Program-made: the position numbers and the translations under genes
Shown here: in pieces, positions 1 through 6,008 of the stretch
How the letters are laid out: every line of letters starts with the position of its first letter
How positions within the stretch are numbered: position 1 is the stretch's first letter
Notes under the pieces: model-generated
What the model saw: the letters and a program-made list of their open reading frames with translations, nothing else
Databases searched by the model: none
Told to the model about the DNA's origin: nothing
From: Actinomycetota bacterium
GTDB taxonomy: Bacteria > Actinomycetota > Actinomycetes > S36-B12 > UBA5976
Length of the DNA: 6,087 nucleotides
Assembly (NCBI GenBank): GCA_009704345.1
Contig: WLEH01000072.1
Location: forward strand, 1 to 6,087
Reading direction: 5' to 3'

Positions 1-685
1 GTAGTTGAGTCATTTCTAACGTATTCCAAAGTGGAGCAAATTTTCCGGTGTAAACCAGCGATAACGGATTTGCAGCTGTGCCAATCTTTTCTAAATCTAA
101 GTTAGCTTTAGTTGGCGGCTCGGCCACAATCGGTGACCAAATTGCGCATTTGCCAGCAGTTTGCGGAATTGTGGCTTCCAGCAGTGCCCGTAAATATTCA
201 GTTTGGCACAGCATTAAATGGCTGGCTTTAGCAACTTCGCCTAACCACTTGCGACTTGCCGCATCCATCGCTGCTGCGGATTGCGGAATATCAGTTAAAT
301 AAGTCCATAACTTGCCCTGCACTAAGTCAGACTTTGCTAGCTGGGGTGCAAGTTTGCCACCTCGAATCATGATTGCATCAAATAGTTCTTGTTGATGCAA
401 TTTCTCAATCATCGAAACTGCATTTGGCACTGTTAGCGAATCACCCTTTGTAAAAAGGGACTTAAATCTTGAAACTGCATCAGTAAACGGATTAATGATC
501 GTGATGTTTTCAAATTCGTTAAGCGGTAGCAGTAGTCGATCTGTAGTTGGCCTTGCTTTCAGTAGAAAATAAACATCAACGCCAGCTCGAGCAAGCACTT
601 CAGCCGCAGATGCCGCCCAAACTGCTGAGCCATCAATTATGTTCATGTTGACATCGCCGTAAAGCAAGATTTTGCGATTAGTCAT
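1..685 (-). CDS. GT4-type glycosyltransferase, partial (C-terminus beyond window)
   Basis: The minus strand is open from an ATG at 685..683 to the window edge, giving 228 residues without a stop. The protein starts MTNRKILLYGDVNMNIIDGS, a beta-strand and glycine-rich loop like the N-terminal Rossmann half of GT-B enzymes, followed by a helix (residues 20-35) and a second strand VYFLLKA (38-44). Residues 209-224 (SLVYTGKFAPLWNTLE) look like the linker and first strand of the C-terminal nucleotide-sugar-binding half, so the catalytic EAMA-type region should lie just outside the window. It probably adds a sugar to a lipid-linked glycan on the cytoplasmic membrane face; donor and acceptor cannot be read. 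The start is forced: an in-frame TGA lies two codons upstream and the next Met is codon 14. There is no good ribosome site, but the gene overlaps its upstream neighbour by 8 nt (678-685), so translational coupling is likely. Confidence 0.85.
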   Translation of the reverse strand, partial: MTNRKILLYGDVNMNIIDGSAVWAASAAEVLARAGVDVYFLLKARPTTDRLLLPLNEFENITIINPFTDAVSRFKSLFTKGDSLTVPNAVSMIEKLHQQELFDAIMIRGGKLAPQLAKSDLVQGKLWTYLTDIPQSAAAMDAASRKWLGEVAKASHLMLCQTEYLRALLEATIPQTAGKCAIWSPIVAEPPTKANLDLEKIGTAANPLSLVYTGKFAPLWNTLEMTQL

Positions 686-1307
686 TGATCATCGCCGACT
701 TTAGCTGAGCTGAATCAAAATTTGCTGAAGAAATTACTCGGTCAAAACTTAAATCAGTAACTGCATGCTCCCAGTTCCTCCGCAGTGAGTTTTCCCAAAA
801 TAGAACTGGAATTTGATTGCTTTGTGCTGAATGAACAATTCTTGCAAGTTGCGCTGCGCGATCAGGAGCTAGCGGATTACCAAGATGGCGCCAAACCGAA
901 CTTACTTCGCCAGCATTAGCAGCAATGACCACAACTTGCGGCTTAAACGGCAGCAGCACATCAGCCACATCTTTATCGTGCGGCATCAGCGGCAAGACAT
1001 AACAATCTTTTGCTAATTCAGCAATCAGGTCATCTCCAGCAACCACTGCAACTCGAATACCGTAATTAAACGGTGTTGCCCGGCGCACCCGCTGCAGCAT
1101 TGGTTCGCCTAACTCAGTTGAGAATTGGCGACTATCGGATTCGTGTCGAAGTCGCCACAGTCGAACTAAGTTTTTTACCGCAACCAAAGACCGTCTAGGG
1201 TCTTTAGCAATTGCTAATAGAGCGGTGCCAACTAAATAGGCACCAGAGTTCTTAAGTTGAGCTAACTCAGCTTCTAGTTTCTGGACGCGATCGGTTAATT
1301 CATTCAT
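678..1307 (-). CDS. Hypothetical protein: coiled coil plus CgeB/GT-B-like N-terminal domain, no catalytic half
   Basis: A 209-residue protein of unproven function. Residues 1-20 form a short coiled coil (L4, V8, L11, L15, L18). Residues 22-54 form a basic helical stretch ending in RLWRLR. From about residue 84 there is an alpha/beta domain: strand IRVAVVA (84-90), strand PQVVVIAA (123-130), and IPVLFWENS (166-174) followed by FDRVISS (188-194). The pair IP-x-x-FW ... FD-x-V is the pattern of the N-terminal domain of CgeB/DUF3880-type glycosyltransferases, where it precedes a C-terminal transferase domain. That domain is absent: the ORF stops at residue 209 and the next gene begins at once. 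It may be a partner or scaffold for the neighbouring transferase, or a remnant. The ATG at 1307 overlaps the epimerase stop (ATGA) and follows AGG at 1316-1314 with 6-nt spacing. Coding status is well supported by the overlaps on both sides; the family call is tentative. Confidence 0.8.
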   Translation of the reverse strand: MNELTDRVQKLEAELAQLKNSGAYLVGTALLAIAKDPRRSLVAVKNLVRLWRLRHESDSRQFSTELGEPMLQRVRRATPFNYGIRVAVVAGDDLIAELAKDCYVLPLMPHDKDVADVLLPFKPQVVVIAANAGEVSSVWRHLGNPLAPDRAAQLARIVHSAQSNQIPVLFWENSLRRNWEHAVTDLSFDRVISSANFDSAQLKSAMIND

Positions 1308-2398
1308 TTGCTACCTAAAAATTCAATAATGGCAGCAGCAATTCGTTCGCCTGCTTTACCATCCCACAATGGCGGCACCACATCTTTTGGCGCTGGCAAC
1401 TCAGTAACTCGCTGCACCAAATTCGCGACTGTGACTAGTTGATTTGAACCGTGCGTAATGGTGATGGGGCGCTCCGTATTTGGTCGCAGCGTTAAGCACG
1501 GCACTTTCAGAATTGTGGTTTCTTCCTGTACCCCACCCGAATCAGTGACGACAAACTTGGCACCTTTAACTAATGAGATGAAATCTATGTAATTAAGTGG
1601 CTCAATTACTCTAATTTGATCATATTCACCAAGGCCAGCGTTATATAGCGATGCTTTTCCGCGCGGGTGCAGTGGTAGCACAATTTGTGTTTGTTTAGAT
1701 ACTTCACCTAGTGCTGTCACAATTGATTTAGCAGTTGAGAGATCATCCACATTGCCAGGTCGATGCAGCGTTGCAACGGCATAATCACCAGTTATGCCAA
1801 GTTCGTTAGTAACTTTTGCGGAATCAAACTCCGCTAGATGGGATAGCAACGTATCGATCATGGAATTGCCCACGAAAACTATTTTGCGCTCTGCCAGACC
1901 TTCTCGCTTTAGATTTTCTTCTGCTTCTGGGCTAGTAATCAGCAATAGATCAGAAAGCTGATCAGTTAGCTTTCGATTAATTTCTTCAGGCATAGACAAA
2001 TCAAAACTTCGCAGCCCAGCTTCAACGTGCGCAACTGGAATTTCTAATTTTGCTGCTACCAATGCGGCAGCGACAGTGGAGTTAACATCACCATAAACCA
2101 CAATCATGGCCGGCTTCACATCAGCAATTGCTTTTTCAAAACCAATCATGATCGCAGCAGTTTGGCTGGCATGCGAACCTGAACCAACCCCAAGATTCAA
2201 ATCAGGTGTTGGCAGATTGAGTAATCTAAAAAACGAATCACTTAGCGCATCGTCATAATGCTGACCAGTATGAATTAACCGTTGCGGAATTCCGGCCTTG
2301 GCTAGCGCCGCAATAACGGGGGCAGCCTTTGGGAAATTCGGTCGAGCGCCAGTAACGTGGACGACATCCCCACTTCGTATTACTGCCTGCTGCGTCAC
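1304..2398 (-). CDS. wecB: UDP-N-acetylglucosamine 2-epimerase (non-hydrolysing)
   Basis: A cytosolic GT-B-fold enzyme of 364 residues, the usual family length, interconverting UDP-GlcNAc and UDP-ManNAc. Residues matching the known E. coli WecB active site are present: R19 and K24 in GARPNFPKAAPV, D104 in VYGDVNST, E126 in HVEAGLRS, E138 and R142 in MPEEINR, H212 in LHRPGNVDD, and S287 with E293 in TDSGGVQEE. The variant motifs GARPNF-K, TGQHYDD and HRPGNVD place it in the branch that differs from the GTRPEAIK/GQHREML enterobacterial form. The start is GTG at 2398..2396, backed by a strong TAGGAG site. It is the first gene of the minus-strand operon and overlaps the next start by 4 nt. With the dehydrogenase gene on the other strand it should feed UDP-ManNAcA formation. 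The function call is firm; mnaA would be an equally valid symbol. Confidence 0.95.
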   Translation of the reverse strand: MTQQAVIRSGDVVHVTGARPNFPKAAPVIAALAKAGIPQRLIHTGQHYDDALSDSFFRLLNLPTPDLNLGVGSGSHASQTAAIMIGFEKAIADVKPAMIVVYGDVNSTVAAALVAAKLEIPVAHVEAGLRSFDLSMPEEINRKLTDQLSDLLLITSPEAEENLKREGLAERKIVFVGNSMIDTLLSHLAEFDSAKVTNELGITGDYAVATLHRPGNVDDLSTAKSIVTALGEVSKQTQIVLPLHPRGKASLYNAGLGEYDQIRVIEPLNYIDFISLVKGAKFVVTDSGGVQEETTILKVPCLTLRPNTERPITITHGSNQLVTVANLVQRVTELPAPKDVVPPLWDGKAGERIAAAIIEFLGSK

Positions 2399-2448
2399 TG
2401 CGCTCTCCTAAGCGTGAGAAACTTGGCTCTAGCCGTGAGTATTCCACC
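2399..2448. promoter_or_regulatory. 50-bp divergent intergenic region, probable shared control region
   Basis: This is the only gap between the two oppositely oriented arms, so at least one promoter should lie in or near it. I could not find a convincing -35/-10 pair for either direction; the promoters may extend into the coding sequence of the opposing gene. Two features stand out: CGTGAG occurs twice, at 2413-2418 and 2434-2439 (21 bp apart), and a 10-bp imperfect dyad GGCTCTAGCC lies at 2425-2434. The epimerase ribosome site occupies 2405-2410. No similar ribosome site precedes the rightward ATG at 2449. The regulatory role is inferred from layout only. Confidence 0.4.
2405..2410 (-). promoter_or_regulatory. 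Ribosome binding site deciding the GTG start of the epimerase gene
   Basis: Read on the minus strand, TAGGAG lies 6 nt before the GTG at 2398. It is the best Shine-Dalgarno match on this arm and supports the non-ATG start. Confidence 0.8.
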
Positions 2449-3897
2449 ATGGCATGGGAAAGTAGGACAGCGTTGCGCTACTTAACTGGGTTGCGAGCCC
2501 TGCCATGGGCAATCAGCACCATATTGCTACGGCTACTGCGATCCCCGCGCCTAACTCTAGAAGCCCTATTCCGCAAGGCAGGCATAAATCTCCGAAACAC
2601 ATCAAAACTAGCGAAACCAGGGGACTTCCCCGATCCAATTAAGCGCGGACCGGCACATCACAGCATTAATCCCCATCCAAACTCAGTGCTGCACCTTGTT
2701 ACCAATTGCTTGCCATACACCCAAGCCGGCTACACGATTCGAACTCATAACATCATTGCTGCCCAACTAGCTGCCGGAATTTCAGCCAGCGCAGTTACCA
2801 GATACGGCTATCCGATAAGTATTGGTAATTTTAAATCTGGAGTCAAAACTGAGCTGCCAATTTTTTCAGGCGATAGCACGATTACTTACCATCATTTAAT
2901 TCCAACAAAATTTGCCACAACATCTGAATTAGAAGTTGCTGCTGCAGCTGCAACTAAATTAACAGCAAAACTTCGTCCCAGCGTGCTTCATGCTGCAACC
3001 GATTTTATTAATGGTGAAATAGCAGCTGCCGTTGCAACTGCGACAGATCTACCATTTGCCTACGAAGTGCGCGGATTTTTAGAACAATCTTGGTTAACGA
3101 AATCAACTACAAACAGTGCTGACTCTCCGTTTTATCAAGAGTTTTTGCGCCGTGAAACTAAGATAATGCAGCAAGCAGCAGCAATAACGACGTTAAGTGA
3201 AACTATGAAAGCAGAAATTGTTAGTCGCGGCATTGCTGCTGAGAAGATTCACTTAGTACCAAATGCAGTATCAGATCAGTTGCTGAGCGAAGTTAAATCC
3301 GAAGTGCAAGCGAGAGCGCAACTGAAACTGCCAGAGTTACCCACATTTGGTATCGCCACCACGCTTTACCCATTTGAAAATGTGAACTTATTAATTGAAT
3401 CACTTGAGCAGCTGTGGCAAAGCGGCAACCAAGCACAGCTACTGATTGTGGGTGATGGGCCAGATCTGGATAACCTAACCGCACGGGCAAATTCAAGTTC
3501 AGTGGCAGCACATATTCACCTAGTTGGCCGAAAGCCATTTGATCAAACCATTACGCATTACCAAGCCATGGACGTGTTCTGTGTCCCCAGAACCCAATCG
3601 CTAGTAACGCAATTGGTAACGCCGCTGAAGCCAATTGAAGCTATGGCACTTGGTCGCCCGGTTATTGCCAGCAATCTGCCAGCGCTAGCTGAGTTAATCA
3701 ATCATGAGCAAACTGGCCTATTAGTTGAGCCCGATTCCGCCACTGCGCTCACCGAAGCCCTTGGCCGACTTCTGTACGATTCAGGCTATCGCCACAATTT
3801 AGCTACCGCGGCGAAAGATTGGGTGGCTGCCACTCGAACCTGGTCTCAGGTGGCACAGACCTATCAGCAGGTTTACCAACAGCTAGGCAAGCACTAA
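2449..3897 (+). CDS. GT4-family glycosyltransferase
   Basis: A 482-residue retaining-type GT-B glycosyltransferase, probably acting on a lipid-linked glycan at the inner membrane face. Residues 1-75 form an extra N-terminal segment with an amphipathic/hydrophobic helix (about 15-32, then SPRLTLEALFRKAG) that could associate with the membrane. The N-terminal Rossmann half starts at 79 (SVLHLVTNCLPYTQAGYTIR), a signature shared with exosortase-associated and actinobacterial GT4 enzymes, and continues through LHAATDFINGE (180-190) and FAYEVRGFLEQSW (203-215). The C-terminal half has LVPNAV (269-274), LLIVGDGPD (331-339), LVGRKPF (358-364), MDVFCVPR (374-381) and the donor-site region VTPLKPIEAMALGRPVIAS (390-408) with E397. 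The position nine residues before E397, where some GT4 relatives carry a second Glu, is Gln388. No Shine-Dalgarno precedes the ATG; the reading frame is open upstream but offers no better ATG or GTG in the gap. Sugar specificity is not readable. It is the first gene of the rightward arm. Confidence 0.9.
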   Translation: MAWESRTALRYLTGLRALPWAISTILLRLLRSPRLTLEALFRKAGINLRNTSKLAKPGDFPDPIKRGPAHHSINPHPNSVLHLVTNCLPYTQAGYTIRTHNIIAAQLAAGISASAVTRYGYPISIGNFKSGVKTELPIFSGDSTITYHHLIPTKFATTSELEVAAAAATKLTAKLRPSVLHAATDFINGEIAAAVATATDLPFAYEVRGFLEQSWLTKSTTNSADSPFYQEFLRRETKIMQQAAAITTLSETMKAEIVSRGIAAEKIHLVPNAVSDQLLSEVKSEVQARAQLKLPELPTFGIATTLYPFENVNLLIESLEQLWQSGNQAQLLIVGDGPDLDNLTARANSSSVAAHIHLVGRKPFDQTITHYQAMDVFCVPRTQSLVTQLVTPLKPIEAMALGRPVIASNLPALAELINHEQTGLLVEPDSATALTEALGRLLYDSGYRHNLATAAKDWVAATRTWSQVAQTYQQVYQQLGKH

Positions 3898-3906
3898 CGC
3901 TTGCGC

Positions 3907-3912
3907 GGAGGA
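3907..3912 (+). promoter_or_regulatory. Ribosome binding site deciding the dehydrogenase start
   Basis: GGAGGA stands just before the ATG at 3916 (GGAGG ends 4 nt upstream). A TTG at 3901 is in frame, but it lies upstream of this site and would make the site itself coding, so the ATG is preferred. Confidence 0.85.
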
Positions 3913-3915
3913 TTA

Positions 3916-5175
3916 ATGAAAACAGATCTCGCGGTAATTGGGTTGGGCTACGTTGGTTTACCGCTTGCCCAGGAAGCAATTCGCGCCGGGCTATCAGTAG
4001 TTGGTTACGACGTAAGTGATCGCGTGATAACTGGGCTGAACGCTGGTAAATCACATGTTGATGATTTGTCTGACGCTGATATTCAAACCATGATAAAAAA
4101 TGGATTCACCGCAAGTAAAGATGATCAAGTACTGGCAGATGCCAGCGCCATTGTGATTTGTGTGCCAACACCACTTTCTGCTGATGGCGGACCTGATCTT
4201 TCTGCCGTGCTTGGCGCTACCGCTGCAGTTGCCAAGAAATTGAAAAAAGGTCAGTTGGTTGTGTTGGAATCAACTACATATCCAGGCACAACCGAAGAAG
4301 TAGTGCAGCCAATTTTGGAAGCTGGCGGTTTAATTGCTGGCGAAGACTTTTATCTAGCGTTCTCACCTGAGCGAATTGATCCAGGTAATAAAAAATTTGG
4401 TATGCGCAACACCCCAAAAGTTGTCGGTGGCATAAATCAAATCAGTACGGACAAAGCCGTTGCGATGTATGCGAATTTTGTTGATACCGTGGTTCGCGCC
4501 AAAGGCGCTAAAGAAGCTGAGATGGCAAAGTTATTGGAGAACACCTACCGCCATATCAATATTGCGCTAGTAAATGAAATGGCCATGTTCTGCAACGACC
4601 TAGGAATTGATTTGTGGGATGTCATCAGGTGTGCGTCAACAAAGCCGTTTGGTTTCCAAGCTTTTTATCCTGGCCCAGGTGTTGGTGGACATTGCATTCC
4701 AATTGATCCCAATTATTTATCGCATCAAGTCAAAACAAATCTGGGATATCCATTTAAGTTTGTTGAGTTAGCGCAAGAAATTAATGCTGGCATGCCCAAC
4801 TATGTGATTCGCCGGGTGCAAGATCAACTAAACACTGTTGGCAAAGCACTTAACGGAGCAACGGTGTTGCTCTTAGGTGTTACCTACAAACCGGATATCG
4901 CAGATCAGCGCGAATCCCCCGCAATTCCAATTGGGCTTGGCTTAATTGAAAAAGGTGCCAAGGTGCTATTCCATGATCCCATGGTTGAGGTTTGGCGCCT
5001 AGCTGGCAATGAACTTCCACGGGTGGCAGATCTAACTTCCGCGCTGAAAAAAGCTGATATCACCGTGATGCTGCAGGACCACGCAAGCTATGACGCCGAA
5101 CTATTGATCTCAAACTCAAATCTGTTGTTTGACACTCGCGGTAAATTAGATCATCCCGAGGTGGAGCGACTGTGA
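3916..5175 (+). CDS. wecC: UDP-N-acetylhexosamine 6-dehydrogenase (UDP-ManNAc / UDP-GlcNAc type)
   Basis: A 419-residue cytosolic enzyme of the UDP-glucose/GDP-mannose dehydrogenase superfamily that oxidises C6 of a nucleotide sugar to a carboxylate in two NAD+-dependent steps. The order of parts is complete: NAD-binding GLGYVGLP (9-16), ICVPTPLS (81-88), E118 in VLESTTYPGTT, FSPERIDPGN (149-158), the central helix with K205 (AEMAKLLENTYR), catalytic C260 in GPGVGGHCIPIDPNYL, and the C-terminal domain with GVTYKPDIADQRESPA (321-336). The SPERIDPG form is typical of the WecC/WbpA/TviB group rather than of UDP-glucose dehydrogenases. Given an epimerase gene nearby, UDP-ManNAc is the favoured substrate, yielding UDP-ManNAcA; UDP-GlcNAc remains possible, so the symbol is provisional. 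It begins 18 bp after the transferase stop and overlaps the exporter gene by 4 nt (GTGA). Confidence 0.9.
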   Translation: MKTDLAVIGLGYVGLPLAQEAIRAGLSVVGYDVSDRVITGLNAGKSHVDDLSDADIQTMIKNGFTASKDDQVLADASAIVICVPTPLSADGGPDLSAVLGATAAVAKKLKKGQLVVLESTTYPGTTEEVVQPILEAGGLIAGEDFYLAFSPERIDPGNKKFGMRNTPKVVGGINQISTDKAVAMYANFVDTVVRAKGAKEAEMAKLLENTYRHINIALVNEMAMFCNDLGIDLWDVIRCASTKPFGFQAFYPGPGVGGHCIPIDPNYLSHQVKTNLGYPFKFVELAQEINAGMPNYVIRRVQDQLNTVGKALNGATVLLLGVTYKPDIADQRESPAIPIGLGLIEKGAKVLFHDPMVEVWRLAGNELPRVADLTSALKKADITVMLQDHASYDAELLISNSNLLFDTRGKLDHPEVERL

Positions 5176-6008
5176 GTGATTCTCACCAGCTAAGGCCAGT
5201 TGGCCAAAAATTAAATTTTGGCGCATACATAAAAGACTTATGGAAGCGCAGATTTTTCATGATGTCTTTCGCACGCGCTCGGGTTGAAGGACAAAACTCC
5301 AGTGCCGCTTTAGGCCAACTTTGGCTGTTGTTAACGCCATTGCTAACCGCAGCGGTTTACTACTTGTTATTTGGTGTGATCCTTGGCGTCTCGCGTGGCA
5401 TTGACAACTTCATCGCATTCTTAGTAATTGGCGTGATGATGTTTCGATTTACCTCAAATAGTGCAAATGCTGGTGCAATCTCGATCATTTCAAATAAAGG
5501 ATTAATCCGGTCATTGCATTTCCCAAGAGCGCTGCTGCCTATCTCCGCATCATTGCAGCAATTTCTTCAATTCTTGCCATCGCTTGTAGTGGTATTTGTT
5601 GCTGTTATAGCAACTGGTGAAAGTATTAGATTAACTTGGTTGTTGATTATCCCAATTATTTTCATTCAGTTTGTCTTTAACACTGGACTGGCCTTGCTGC
5701 TAGCGCGCATTGTTAATAAGACGCGTGATTTGGCCAAATTGAGCCCATTTTTGATTCGTATGTGGGGTTACCTCAGTGGCATTTTCTTTAGTATTGAGTT
5801 ATCCAAAGAAAGATTTCCAGAACTTATTGAACCTTTTTTGACCTACAACCCTGCTCATATCTTTATGGAGTTAGCCCGAAGCGTCTTTATTGAATCATTC
5901 GATTCAACTGTCCAGGATTGGCTCTGGGGCATCGGCTGGGCGGTAACAGTATTTCTAATTGGTTTTTATTTTTTCTTCAAGGGTGAAGGTAAATATGGCC
6001 GAGATTGA
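5172..6008 (+). CDS. ABC-2 type polysaccharide exporter, membrane subunit (Wzm/TagG/RfbD family)
   Basis: A 278-residue inner-membrane protein, the usual size of the family, that forms with an ATPase the channel moving lipid-linked polysaccharide or teichoic-type polymer across the membrane. The N-terminal cytoplasmic part carries the interface helix and ARARVEGQNSSAALGQLW (34-51), like the R-Y-K-x-S-x-LG-x-xW pattern of Wzm/TagG. Hydrophobic segments lie at about 51-72, 78-95, 131-149, 154-178, 193-210 and 249-269, giving six as expected. NKGLIRSLHFPRALLPIS (108-125) is the conserved family signature just after the second segment, and the chain ends in FFFKGEGKYGRD, the common C-terminal form. 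The start is GTG at 5172, with GGAG at 5163-5166 and a 4-nt overlap with the dehydrogenase stop. The exact polymer exported is not readable. Confidence 0.93.
   Translation: MSDSHQLRPVGQKLNFGAYIKDLWKRRFFMMSFARARVEGQNSSAALGQLWLLLTPLLTAAVYYLLFGVILGVSRGIDNFIAFLVIGVMMFRFTSNSANAGAISIISNKGLIRSLHFPRALLPISASLQQFLQFLPSLVVVFVAVIATGESIRLTWLLIIPIIFIQFVFNTGLALLLARIVNKTRDLAKLSPFLIRMWGYLSGIFFSIELSKERFPELIEPFLTYNPAHIFMELARSVFIESFDSTVQDWLWGIGWAVTVFLIGFYFFFKGEGKYGRD

Noticed and set aside
78..302. 74-aa plus-strand open frame
   Set aside because: It is antisense to the partial glycosyltransferase, whose translation has a coherent GT-B pattern.
2253..2450. 65-aa open frame on the minus strand across the epimerase start
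   Set aside because: It lies out of frame over conserved epimerase residues, has no family signature, and its openness is explained by the local GC-rich composition.
2444..2453. CCACCATGG resembling a eukaryotic Kozak context
   Set aside because: Chance match; the surrounding genes, overlaps and ribosome sites are clearly bacterial.
3901..3915. TTG start giving a dehydrogenase five residues longer
   Set aside because: The extension would translate the GGAGGA ribosome site itself, whereas the ATG at 3916 is correctly placed after it and gives the standard MKxxLAVIGLGYVGLP start.
3898..3915. Possible terminator or promoter between the transferase and the dehydrogenase
   Set aside because: The 18-bp gap has no stem-loop or T-run and is mostly ribosome site, so read-through within one operon is more likely.
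3803..4054. Overlapping open frames on both strands across the transferase/dehydrogenase junction
   Set aside because: Both are out of frame with two well-supported genes, and their translations show no recognisable domain or ribosome site.
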